A stretch of DNA of 11,794 bases from Flavobacteriaceae bacterium. GTDB taxonomy: Bacteria; Bacteroidota; Bacteroidia; Flavobacteriales; Flavobacteriaceae. The stretch is from NCBI GenBank assembly GCA_030633225.1, contig DAOVTF010000024.1:1-11794 (forward strand), read 5' to 3'. The notes beneath the pieces were generated by a model. It made no database searches. It was not told the origin of the DNA and worked only from the letters and a program-made list of their open reading frames with translations. The position numbers and the translations under genes were made by a program. The first letter of the stretch is position 1. Each line of letters opens with the position of its first letter. Of this stretch, positions 1 to 6,763 are shown piece by piece.

Positions 1-198
1 TAATAGAATATTTGCACAATTTATGATGACAAAATAGTCCAATTTTAGTCCAAGTAGGCAGGCGGCCAAACATTTATTTAAAATAATTCAAAATATTCCG
101 TTAAACTATTGATATTAAATTTATTATAAGTTTAATAAACCAACAATCTCAGTGCAGCTAATTATAAAAAATGAAATATTTTATCAAGAAATAAGTTC

Positions 199-226
199 AA
201 ATAAAACCCCGTAATAAACGGGGTTT
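199..226 (-). terminator. Rho-independent terminator after tRNA-Arg
   Basis: AAACCCCGT (204-212) and ACGGGGTTT (218-226) form a 9-bp stem with a 5-nt loop. Read on the minus strand it is followed by a T-rich tail. It begins about 10 nt past the tRNA 3' end. The stretch from 1 to 198 left of it shows no gene or other structure I can support. Confidence 0.82.
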
Positions 227-236
227 CAAATAATTG

Positions 237-310
237 TGATCGCGACAGGATTCGAACCTGTGACCGTCTGCTTAGAAGGCAGATGCTCTATCCAGCTGAG
301 CTACGCGACC
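237..310 (-). tRNA. tRNA-Arg, anticodon TCT
   Basis: Read on the minus strand this 74-nt stretch folds as a full cloverleaf. The acceptor arm GGTCGCG pairs with CGCGATC with one G-U pair. The D arm is GCTC...GAGC, the anticodon stem is TCTGC/GCAGA with loop CTTCTAA, and the T arm is ACAGG TTCGAAT CCTGT. The anticodon TCT reads AGA arginine codons. The discriminator base is A and the 3' CCA is not encoded, so it must be added after transcription. The gene has its own promoter and terminator, so it is separate from the nos genes, which run the other way. Confidence 0.97.
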
Positions 311-337
311 AATAACTAAATATCGCCTAAGCGGCTG

Positions 338-368
338 CAAATATAAAATTGTAACTATTATAAAACAA
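338..368 (-). promoter_or_regulatory. Bacteroidota-type promoter for the tRNA-Arg gene
   Basis: On the minus strand TATATTTG (345 down to 338) matches the Bacteroidota -7 consensus TAnnTTTG exactly. A TTG (368 down to 366) lies 20 nt upstream of it, where the -33 element is expected. Transcription would start near 331, about 20 nt before the tRNA 5' end at 310. This is the best sequence evidence in the window for the phylum. Confidence 0.8.
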
Positions 369-615
369 GATAAAATGTTTAAAATTTAAATACTAATCAT
401 TAAATAAAAACATAACCATTTTAATTATTCAAGCACAACTATTTTATTATTATAAATTCATTAAATATTTATGCTGTTTTTTAAGAATAATATTTTTTAC
501 TTTCTATTAAAATTAAAGTAATTGAAATATATTTTTAAAGAGTTAAGCAAATAATGTCCAAACGAGAAAATGAATTCTCTTTTATAATAAAAATGGCAAC
601 ATTTTTTTATTTAAT

Positions 616-629
616 ATTGGTTTACCAAT
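616..629. promoter_or_regulatory. 14-bp inverted repeat ATTGGT-TT-ACCAAT
   Basis: A perfect 6-bp inverted repeat around a 2-bp centre, about 155 bp before the first nosZ-like start. It could be a distal operator or a chance palindrome. The two arms are too short and AT-rich to act as a terminator, and no T tract follows. Confidence 0.22.
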
Positions 630-678
630 TATAAAATATTCTTATTAAACTGACTATATCATATGTAATTAGTACACT

Positions 679-706
679 CTTAGTGACTAAGGTAACATTA
701 AATGTT
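679..706. promoter_or_regulatory. Two adjacent 13-bp palindromes, candidate operator
   Basis: CTTAGT-G-ACTAAG (679-691) and AACATT-A-AATGTT (694-706) are both perfect 6-1-6 inverted repeats, separated by two bases, with centres 15 bp apart and 74-95 bp before the first nosZ-like start codon. The second reads TAACA-N5-TGTTT, loosely like a Crp/Fnr-family half-site pair. Assignment to a regulator is inference; AT-rich DNA makes some palindromes by chance. Confidence 0.35.
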
Positions 707-779
707 TTATTAATCATAAAGCTACGATATAATTATTGCGTAATTTTATACAATATCTAAAATTATAATTATTTATAAA

Positions 780-2972
780 ATGAAGAAATCCAATTGGTTT
801 ATCAGAGCTTTTGTTGGGATCGTTTTAGTAACTCTAGTTGTTACTGATGCTTATTCACAACAAACTCTTGACAATGTAAAAACAGCACGAGGTCTTAATG
901 ATCAAGATGTGTTGTCAGCTGTTAAAACGTTCATGCCACGAGGTGGTCGTGACGAGTATTTTTCGATTGTAGGAACTGGGAATTCCGGAACTATGATTGT
1001 TTATGGTTTACCATCAATGCGAATCTATAAATATGTAGGTGTTTTCTCACCTGAACCATGGCAAGGTTATGGTTTTGATGATGAGAGTTCGTTGATGTTA
1101 AAAAAATCATCGATGGATAATCGAATTAGTACCTATGGAGATATGCGTTTCCCTGCTTTTTCTGAAAAAGATGGAAATTACGACGGGCATTTTGCCTTTT
1201 TCTCTGATGGAGCTAATTCCAGAATTGCACTGATGGGATTGGATGATTTTGAAACTAAACAGGTATTGTCAAATCCTCTTTATATTAGTACTTATCCAGG
1301 TGTAGCTGTAACCCAAAACACAGACTACATAATACAGTCTAGTCAATATCCCGCTCCTTGGGATTCTAAGACTGCTGAATTAGGGTCAGATAAATTCAAA
1401 TCAGGAGTTACTTTCTGGAAATTTGTAGAAGGTGAAAATATCCATAAAAGTAGAATGATTAAAGAAAAATCTTTTACACTTGAATTGCCACCATATATAT
1501 TAGATTATTTTGATACAGGTAAAAAAGTAAGTGATGGCCTTATGGTTGGTCTGGCTGAAAAAGATGGTAAAAGTTATGTTTATGTGATCAACTATGATAA
1601 ACTATCAAAATCAGCAACTAAAAAAATAAATGATTTTAATGTAGTCTCTTTTGAGGAAGGTAAAAAAGATAATGTTGTTGGATTTATTGCGTTACCTGCA
1701 ACTGCTAAAACAGTGAAAGTTACACCCGATGGTAAATATTTTGTTGTTGGAGCCGATAATACATTGGTTTTTGATTTTGGCAAAGTAAAAAATGCTTTAA
1801 GTAAAGGTTCAACTATTGATGCAAGTAGTGTACAAAAAGCAAGTATAGCAATTGGAAAAAATGTAATTGATATTGCATTTGACCAACGTAAAAATACTGC
1901 TTATGCTTCGGCACATGGAGATAGTAAAATTGTTCGTTTTAACTATGAAACTGGTAAAACTGAAACGGAATTGAAATTGAGTTTTCAACCTAGTTATTTA
2001 ATGACTCCACAGGGAATGTCAGTTTCACCTCATTCAAATTATTTGACTGTTGTGAATAAAGAAGGTTTATATGACAATTATCCAAATGTAGGCCCTGTTC
2101 GTCCAAGTTTCCAACATTTAATTGATATTTCATCGGATAATATGGCCGACATTTATACAATGAGTTTACCTCAGGCAAATATGTATGGGTCAGTTGCAGT
2201 ATTACGTACTACAATTAAACCTATTATTCGTTATCCATTAGGTACCAATACACGTACAGGTGAGATTTCTCGTTACAAAACAGTAGCTGGGCAAGAAAAA
2301 ATTGAAAGAGAAGGTAATAGGGTTCATATATTTGGAACCTTGATTCGTTCTCATATTACTCCGGAAATTGTTACTGTTAATGAAGGTGATGTCGTTACTT
2401 TTCACTTAACTAATTTAGAACGTGCGGAAGATGAAACTCACGGGTTTACTGTTGATACTTATGGCGTTCATGGTAGTTTTGAACCAGGTAAAACAGCTTC
2501 TGTTACTTTTACAGCTGACAGACCTGGTATTTTTCCATACTACTGTACTGAGTTTTGTTCTGCTTTGCACTTAGAGATGGAAGGTATTTTATTAATACGC
2601 CCAACAGGATATGTAGATATTGAGCAAAAAGAAGTAGTACTTACCAAAGAACAATTAGAAGAATACAAGGTACTTTACGAAGAGAAATTAGTGGTTATTG
2701 ATCAAACTCAGGATATTATCAATGGAGTTGTTACTTGGTTGAAGGAGAATAATTTTGGTGATTATCCTTATGTAGCAGCCTTGGTTGATGATGCATTTGA
2801 CCAATTGAAACAAGCCGAAACATCTAAAGCAAATCACGAGAGATATGCCAAAGAAGGTAAATATAAAGATGCGTTCTTATGGGCAGAACAGTACTGGCAA
2901 TATCAGGTAAAAACTGCAGATGTTGGTTTACGTGCTAAGAAACTCTTAAGTGAAAAAGTTAATGCAGAATAA
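780..2972 (+). CDS. nosZ: NosZ-family CuA subunit lacking the CuZ site (periplasmic)
   Basis: A NosZ homologue of 730 aa, collinear with its downstream neighbour over the propeller and cupredoxin domains. A Sec signal peptide spans residues 1-26 (cleavage likely AYS/QQ). The degenerate seven-bladed propeller (about 30-500) has lost all seven CuZ histidines: R123-F124 stand for the HH pair, followed by Y172, K310, D364, Y406 and R441. It also lacks about 30 residues of a loop present in the neighbour. The cupredoxin domain (about 510-615) has a complete CuA site: H554, C589, E591 (backbone ligand), C593, H597 and M600, in the motif CTEFCSALHLEM. A charged, mostly helical tail follows (620-730). 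The protein should therefore carry electrons but cannot form CuZ. I infer that it is the electron-transfer partner of the next gene, 29 bp away in the same transcript. ATG start without Shine-Dalgarno, as usual in Bacteroidota. An automated annotation would probably just call it nitrous oxide reductase. Confidence 0.93.
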   Translation: MKKSNWFIRAFVGIVLVTLVVTDAYSQQTLDNVKTARGLNDQDVLSAVKTFMPRGGRDEYFSIVGTGNSGTMIVYGLPSMRIYKYVGVFSPEPWQGYGFDDESSLMLKKSSMDNRISTYGDMRFPAFSEKDGNYDGHFAFFSDGANSRIALMGLDDFETKQVLSNPLYISTYPGVAVTQNTDYIIQSSQYPAPWDSKTAELGSDKFKSGVTFWKFVEGENIHKSRMIKEKSFTLELPPYILDYFDTGKKVSDGLMVGLAEKDGKSYVYVINYDKLSKSATKKINDFNVVSFEEGKKDNVVGFIALPATAKTVKVTPDGKYFVVGADNTLVFDFGKVKNALSKGSTIDASSVQKASIAIGKNVIDIAFDQRKNTAYASAHGDSKIVRFNYETGKTETELKLSFQPSYLMTPQGMSVSPHSNYLTVVNKEGLYDNYPNVGPVRPSFQHLIDISSDNMADIYTMSLPQANMYGSVAVLRTTIKPIIRYPLGTNTRTGEISRYKTVAGQEKIEREGNRVHIFGTLIRSHITPEIVTVNEGDVVTFHLTNLERAEDETHGFTVDTYGVHGSFEPGKTASVTFTADRPGIFPYYCTEFCSALHLEMEGILLIRPTGYVDIEQKEVVLTKEQLEEYKVLYEEKLVVIDQTQDIINGVVTWLKENNFGDYPYVAALVDDAFDQLKQAETSKANHERYAKEGKYKDAFLWAEQYWQYQVKTADVGLRAKKLLSEKVNAE

Positions 2973-3001
2973 TCTTAGGTCAATCTAAAAACGAATAGAA
3001 A

Positions 3002-5710
3002 ATGAAAAATATATTAAATAAAAAATACAGCTCAATTTTAATGATGAGCTTGTTTGTTGCTACTTTAGGCTTATTTACAGTAAGTTGTGGTGACAAGGAT
3101 AAAAAAGGAGATGACTATGCAGGTGGGACAAATATTTCCGGAAAACCTTACGGAAAAGAATCTTTTGGAGATGTAGTAAAACGTAGAGGATTGAATGCTG
3201 AAGATGTATTATCAGCTGCTAAAACCTATACTCCTGATAATTTAAAAGATGAATATGTAGCTTTAAATTCAGGAGGTCAAGAAGGTAACTTACCTATGTA
3301 TACAGTACCTTCAATGCGTATGTTAAAGTATGTTCCTCTTAATACACGTCAACCATATTCTGGTTTTGGATATAGTGAAGAAACTTATGGCTTAATGGAA
3401 GATGGCTTTATTGAAGGTCAAGAAATTTTATGGGGAGATACGCATCACCCTGGTTTCTCTGAAACTGATGGTGTTTATAATGGAAAATGGGGTGTAATTA
3501 ATGATAAAGCAAACCCAAGAATGTATGTTTATGACTTGAATGACTGGCATGTTAAACAGGTGGTAAATAGTAAAATATTCCGTTCTAATCATGGTGGAGC
3601 ATTTTTTACTCCTGACTCTCGTTATGTTATGGAAGCTTCACAATATCCATCTCCAATGGATTGGAAATACCATGAATTAAGTGAAGCTAACTTCGAGAAA
3701 TATTGGAGAGGTGGTCTAACTTACCATAAATTTGATAATGAAAAAGGAAGAATTATTGAAGAAGAGTCTTTTACATTTGAATTTCCTCCTTATACGCAAG
3801 ATTTATCAGATGCTGGTAAATTAGATTCTTATGGTTGGGGATTCACTAATTCATTTTGTACAGAAATGTATTATGGTGGTATAGAAAGTGGTCGCCCTCC
3901 TTTTGAAGCAGGATGTTCTTCCAGAGATGTAGATTATTTGCATGTAACCAATTGGAAAAAAGCTGAAAAACTATTGAAAAATGGAACTATCAGACCAAAA
4001 ATGGTTCGTGGTCATAAAGTAATTACAATAAAAGATGCTGTTAAACATAGTCTGTTTTTCTTGATTCCTGAACCAAAATCACCTCATGGTGTTGATGTTG
4101 ATCCAACTGGACAATATATTGTAGTAGCAGGTAAATTAGACTCTCATGCTTGGGTTTATAAATTTGATAAGATAATGGCTGCTATTGATAGTAAGAATTT
4201 TGAAGGAACTGATAGGTATGGTATTCCTATTATTAAATTAGAAGATGCTTTACACGGTAGTGTTGAGGTTGGATTAGGACCATTACATAATCAATATGAT
4301 AGTAAAAAAGGTGTAATCTATACTTCAATTTATGTTGATTCACGTATCACAAAATGGGATTATATCAATTTAAAAGTATTGGGTCATGTACCATCTCATT
4401 ATAATGTAGGTCACTTAGTTGCAGCTTCTGGAGATACTCAAAAACCTCATGGTAAATATTTGATCTCATTAAATAAATTATCTATTGACCGTTTTAATCC
4501 GGTAGGACCACTTCATCCACAAAATCACCAATTAATAGATATAAGTGGTGATGGAGATCCAAAAGTTATTTATGATTTACCATTACCAATGGGGGAACCA
4601 CATTATACTGGCTTAATTCATTTAGATGAATTTAGTTCAATTGATGTTTATCCAATTGGAACTAATATTGCAACAAGTAACAAGTCTAAATATTTTACGG
4701 CTTTAGGTGCTGAAAAAGAAGTTGTAAAAGGTAATACTGTGCGTATTTATGGTACAATTAAAGATGGAAAAGTAACACCGGCTAATATTAATATTACACA
4801 AGGTCAAACAGTGTATTTACACTTGAGTAATCACGGGGAAACTAAATTAGATCATTATGTTTACCAAATTTCATCTTACGATAAAATGTATCATTATAGC
4901 CCTGGTGAAACAGCAACAATTAAATTTAAAGCTGAAAAGGCAGGTATGTATCCGTTATTATTAGATTCTCAAAACAGTCCAGACAAACGTCAGCTTATTG
5001 GATATATGGCTGTTAATTACAATCAAAAAGCTGAAACAGATCGTGTATTAGCTTATACAGATAGAATTAATGCTGATATGAAAATGCAATCGTTTAAACC
5101 ATCAGCTATAGAGTTAGAAAATTTACTACCAGGTGAGCTTGAATTCTTAAACTATGGCTGTAGTGCTTGTCATAAATTTGCAGAAGAATTTAACGGGCCT
5201 GATTTATTTATGATTGATAAACGTAGAGATGATAAATGGTTGAAAGAATGGATTATGGATCCTGAATCTAAAATGAAAGATGCTGATATTGAAGCAATGC
5301 GTCAACATTATAAATTAGCGATGCCTAATCAAAATGTTTCTGAACAAGATGCAAATAAGATTATTGCTTTTATGAAAGCTAAAACTGAGCAAATATCTAA
5401 AGAGAAATCTAGCGATACTCCAGTTGTAACTTCAGGTGGTGATTTTGGAAATGGTAAAGCTACTTATGACACAAAATGTATGGCTTGTCATGCTACCGGT
5501 GTTACAGGTGCACCTAAATTAGATGAAAAAGAGCGTTGGGCAACTATTGCTGGTCAGGGTATGAATGTTATACAAGATCATGCTGTTAAAGGATTCCAGG
5601 GTAAACAAGGAGTGATGCCTCCAAAAGGTGGATTTACTGATTTATCTGACGATGATATTAATAATGCTATTAAATATATGTTACACCAAGCAGGTGCAAC
5701 TGCAAATTAG
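3002..5710 (+). CDS. nosZ: NosZ-family CuZ catalytic subunit fused to two cytochrome c domains (lipoprotein)
   Basis: Predicted catalytic subunit of N2O reductase, reducing N2O to N2 in the periplasm. The leader ends in a loose lipobox with C29, so it is probably membrane-anchored. The propeller (about 45-565) has every CuZ histidine in its family motif: H148-H149 (DTHHPGFS), H197 (NHGG), H362 (SPHGVDVDP), H429 (GLGPLH), H471 (VGHL) and H505 (VGPLHP). The cupredoxin-like domain (about 575-675) aligns without gaps to the CuA loop of the upstream protein but has L654, S656, N658, K662 and L665 where the ligands belong, so CuA is lost. Two class I cytochrome c domains follow: C720-C723-H724 with likely axial M774, and C826-C829-H830 with M872 in a MPPKGG motif of c5/c555 type. 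At 902 aa it is far longer than the roughly 600-680 aa of a plain NosZ. Known haem-fused NosZ, as in Wolinella, has one haem and keeps CuA. Confidence 0.95.
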   Translation: MKNILNKKYSSILMMSLFVATLGLFTVSCGDKDKKGDDYAGGTNISGKPYGKESFGDVVKRRGLNAEDVLSAAKTYTPDNLKDEYVALNSGGQEGNLPMYTVPSMRMLKYVPLNTRQPYSGFGYSEETYGLMEDGFIEGQEILWGDTHHPGFSETDGVYNGKWGVINDKANPRMYVYDLNDWHVKQVVNSKIFRSNHGGAFFTPDSRYVMEASQYPSPMDWKYHELSEANFEKYWRGGLTYHKFDNEKGRIIEEESFTFEFPPYTQDLSDAGKLDSYGWGFTNSFCTEMYYGGIESGRPPFEAGCSSRDVDYLHVTNWKKAEKLLKNGTIRPKMVRGHKVITIKDAVKHSLFFLIPEPKSPHGVDVDPTGQYIVVAGKLDSHAWVYKFDKIMAAIDSKNFEGTDRYGIPIIKLEDALHGSVEVGLGPLHNQYDSKKGVIYTSIYVDSRITKWDYINLKVLGHVPSHYNVGHLVAASGDTQKPHGKYLISLNKLSIDRFNPVGPLHPQNHQLIDISGDGDPKVIYDLPLPMGEPHYTGLIHLDEFSSIDVYPIGTNIATSNKSKYFTALGAEKEVVKGNTVRIYGTIKDGKVTPANINITQGQTVYLHLSNHGETKLDHYVYQISSYDKMYHYSPGETATIKFKAEKAGMYPLLLDSQNSPDKRQLIGYMAVNYNQKAETDRVLAYTDRINADMKMQSFKPSAIELENLLPGELEFLNYGCSACHKFAEEFNGPDLFMIDKRRDDKWLKEWIMDPESKMKDADIEAMRQHYKLAMPNQNVSEQDANKIIAFMKAKTEQISKEKSSDTPVVTSGGDFGNGKATYDTKCMACHATGVTGAPKLDEKERWATIAGQGMNVIQDHAVKGFQGKQGVMPPKGGFTDLSDDDINNAIKYMLHQAGATAN

Positions 5711-5720
5711 TCAATGTTAC

Positions 5721-5760
5721 AAGCAAAATGGTATTGAAATCAATACCATTTTGCTTTTTT
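5721..5760 (+). terminator. Strong Rho-independent terminator after the nosZ pair
   Basis: A 16-bp perfect stem (5721-5736 with 5741-5756), loop AAAT, continuing into a run of six T (5755-5760). It begins 10 bp after the catalytic-subunit stop codon. It should end or thin out transcripts from the nosZ pair, so the two structural genes can be made in excess over the maturation genes downstream. Confidence 0.92.
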
Positions 5761-5813
5761 ATATGAAATAAAATCTAAAAAAATCAATTTTAACTATTCT
5801 AATTATTATTTCA

Positions 5814-6638
5814 ATGAATGATCATGCAAAAAAATTCGGACTTTTCTATAAACTTTTCGCTATAGTTGGGTTATTGTTGATGATTGCAGTATATTTTATG
5901 CCTATATGGTGGGTAGCTTTACAAAGTCATCAATATCCAAAATCTATGTACCCAAAAGGTATTCGTATTGAATTCAAATATGATGGAGTTTATAATGGTT
6001 GTGAAGGAGTTCAAGAAAGAGCAGAAATAACAACAAATGAAGGAGCGGATTGTTTGATGGAAATGACAGCAATTAATCATTATATTGGTATGTATCCAAT
6101 AGTACAAGGTGTCAACAGTCGAGTGTTTGATGAACTAAAAGAAGGGCAAATAAAACCTGTGCCAGAATACTATGTTTTTGATACTGAAAAAGATGGAGAA
6201 GGTGAAGATGTTATTGATCCTAAAACAGGTAGTCCGTTACAAGTAGATGTAACACCACAATATTTAAAAGTATTGAATGGAATTTTGGTCTATTCAAGGT
6301 ATATTTTTATTTTTTTCGGAGTATTAATAATTATTTTTATTGTTACTCCTAAAAAGAAGAATGCAATATTTGCCATACTACCAGCACTATTGCCTTTTTA
6401 TTTTCTTTTTCTGTATATGTATTCTATGTATTGGTATGGACATCATTTAGATTTACATGGAGGTGGAGCTTTTGCAGGGATTAAACCATTTATGCCGACC
6501 GTTTTCGGACTTGGCAAAGTAGCTCAATTTGAAACAGTATCTTATCCTTATTATGGGTTTTATATTGCACTTTTAGTGTTTGTCGTTTTAATTTTCTCCA
6601 TTTTATTTAAAAGAAAATATATAGAATTACAAAAATAG
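5814..6638 (+). CDS. nosB: NosB-like polytopic membrane protein of the nos cluster
   Basis: An integral membrane protein of 274 aa with about four membrane segments: 11-33, 161-178, 184-207 and 247-265. A large loop (about 36-155), likely periplasmic, holds C63, C80 and the motif NHYIGM (88-93). A second loop begins with HH at 210-211 and H215 followed by GGG. The position directly behind nosZ and before nosD matches the membrane protein called NosB in clade II nos clusters; that name rests on position, topology and my memory of the NHYIGM motif, not on an alignment. Its role is unsettled in the literature; electron transfer or cofactor assembly are the usual suggestions. The His, Met and Cys residues near the membrane face would suit copper handling, which is inference. 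It follows a terminator by 53 bp, so it may depend on read-through or its own weak promoter. Confidence 0.6.
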   Translation: MNDHAKKFGLFYKLFAIVGLLLMIAVYFMPIWWVALQSHQYPKSMYPKGIRIEFKYDGVYNGCEGVQERAEITTNEGADCLMEMTAINHYIGMYPIVQGVNSRVFDELKEGQIKPVPEYYVFDTEKDGEGEDVIDPKTGSPLQVDVTPQYLKVLNGILVYSRYIFIFFGVLIIIFIVTPKKKNAIFAILPALLPFYFLFLYMYSMYWYGHHLDLHGGGAFAGIKPFMPTVFGLGKVAQFETVSYPYYGFYIALLVFVVLIFSILFKRKYIELQK

Positions 6639-6658
6639 TTAAGCTAGTAAATTCACAC

Positions 6659-6740
6659 AAAACTGTCTCTTAAGATAATTTCATATTTAGTTAGTTTGTA
6701 TTATTTTAATATAGTTCAGTTTATTTTTTGAGACAGTTTT
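6659..6740. repeat. 82-bp inverted-repeat structure between nosB-like gene and nosD
   Basis: AAAACTGTCTC (6659-6669) is the exact reverse complement of GAGACAGTTTT (6730-6740). Extending inward, 17 of 20 positions pair, leaving a short AT-rich middle. The right arm ends in TTTT, so it could act as a long-loop terminator for the membrane protein gene. The symmetrical ends also look like a tiny non-autonomous transposable element, but I see no clear target-site duplication. Confidence 0.5.
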
Positions 6741-6763
6741 ATTAATTTTAAGAATTTTATACT

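Larger units (their letters stand above)
311..779. other. Intergenic control region between tRNA-Arg and the nos genes
   Basis: About 470 bp of very AT-rich sequence without a credible reading frame on either strand. It is the divergent promoter region: the right end must drive the first nosZ-like gene, the left end the tRNA. I found no exact TAnnTTTG box on the plus strand. The nearest weak match is TAATTTTA at 741-748, and it has no well-placed TTG. Three short perfect inverted repeats (616-629, 679-691, 694-706) are the only clear structure and may be regulator sites. Confidence 0.7.

Noticed and set aside
31..52. Direct repeat of TAGTCCAA near the left edge
   Set aside because: Only two short copies about 12 bp apart with nothing else around; too little to support an iteron or CRISPR call.
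741..748. TAATTTTA as the nosZ promoter -7 box
   Set aside because: The last base differs from TAnnTTTG and no TTG lies about 20 nt upstream; such sequences are common by chance in this AT-rich stretch.
1592..2178. Short minus-strand reading frames within the first NosZ-like gene
   Set aside because: They are low-complexity shadows of a strongly coding plus-strand gene, without recognisable domains. The same applies to 5919-6107, 7659-7913, 9611-9799, 10165-10425 and 11528-11722.
780..2972. The first NosZ-like gene as a decaying pseudogene
   Set aside because: The 730-codon frame is open, has a good signal peptide and a fully intact CuA site, and still aligns end to end. Losing all seven CuZ histidines while keeping every CuA ligand is not what random decay would give.
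780..5710. A single nosZ split by a frameshift or assembly error
   Set aside because: Both proteins contain a full propeller and a full cupredoxin domain, so this is duplication and divergence, not one gene broken in two.
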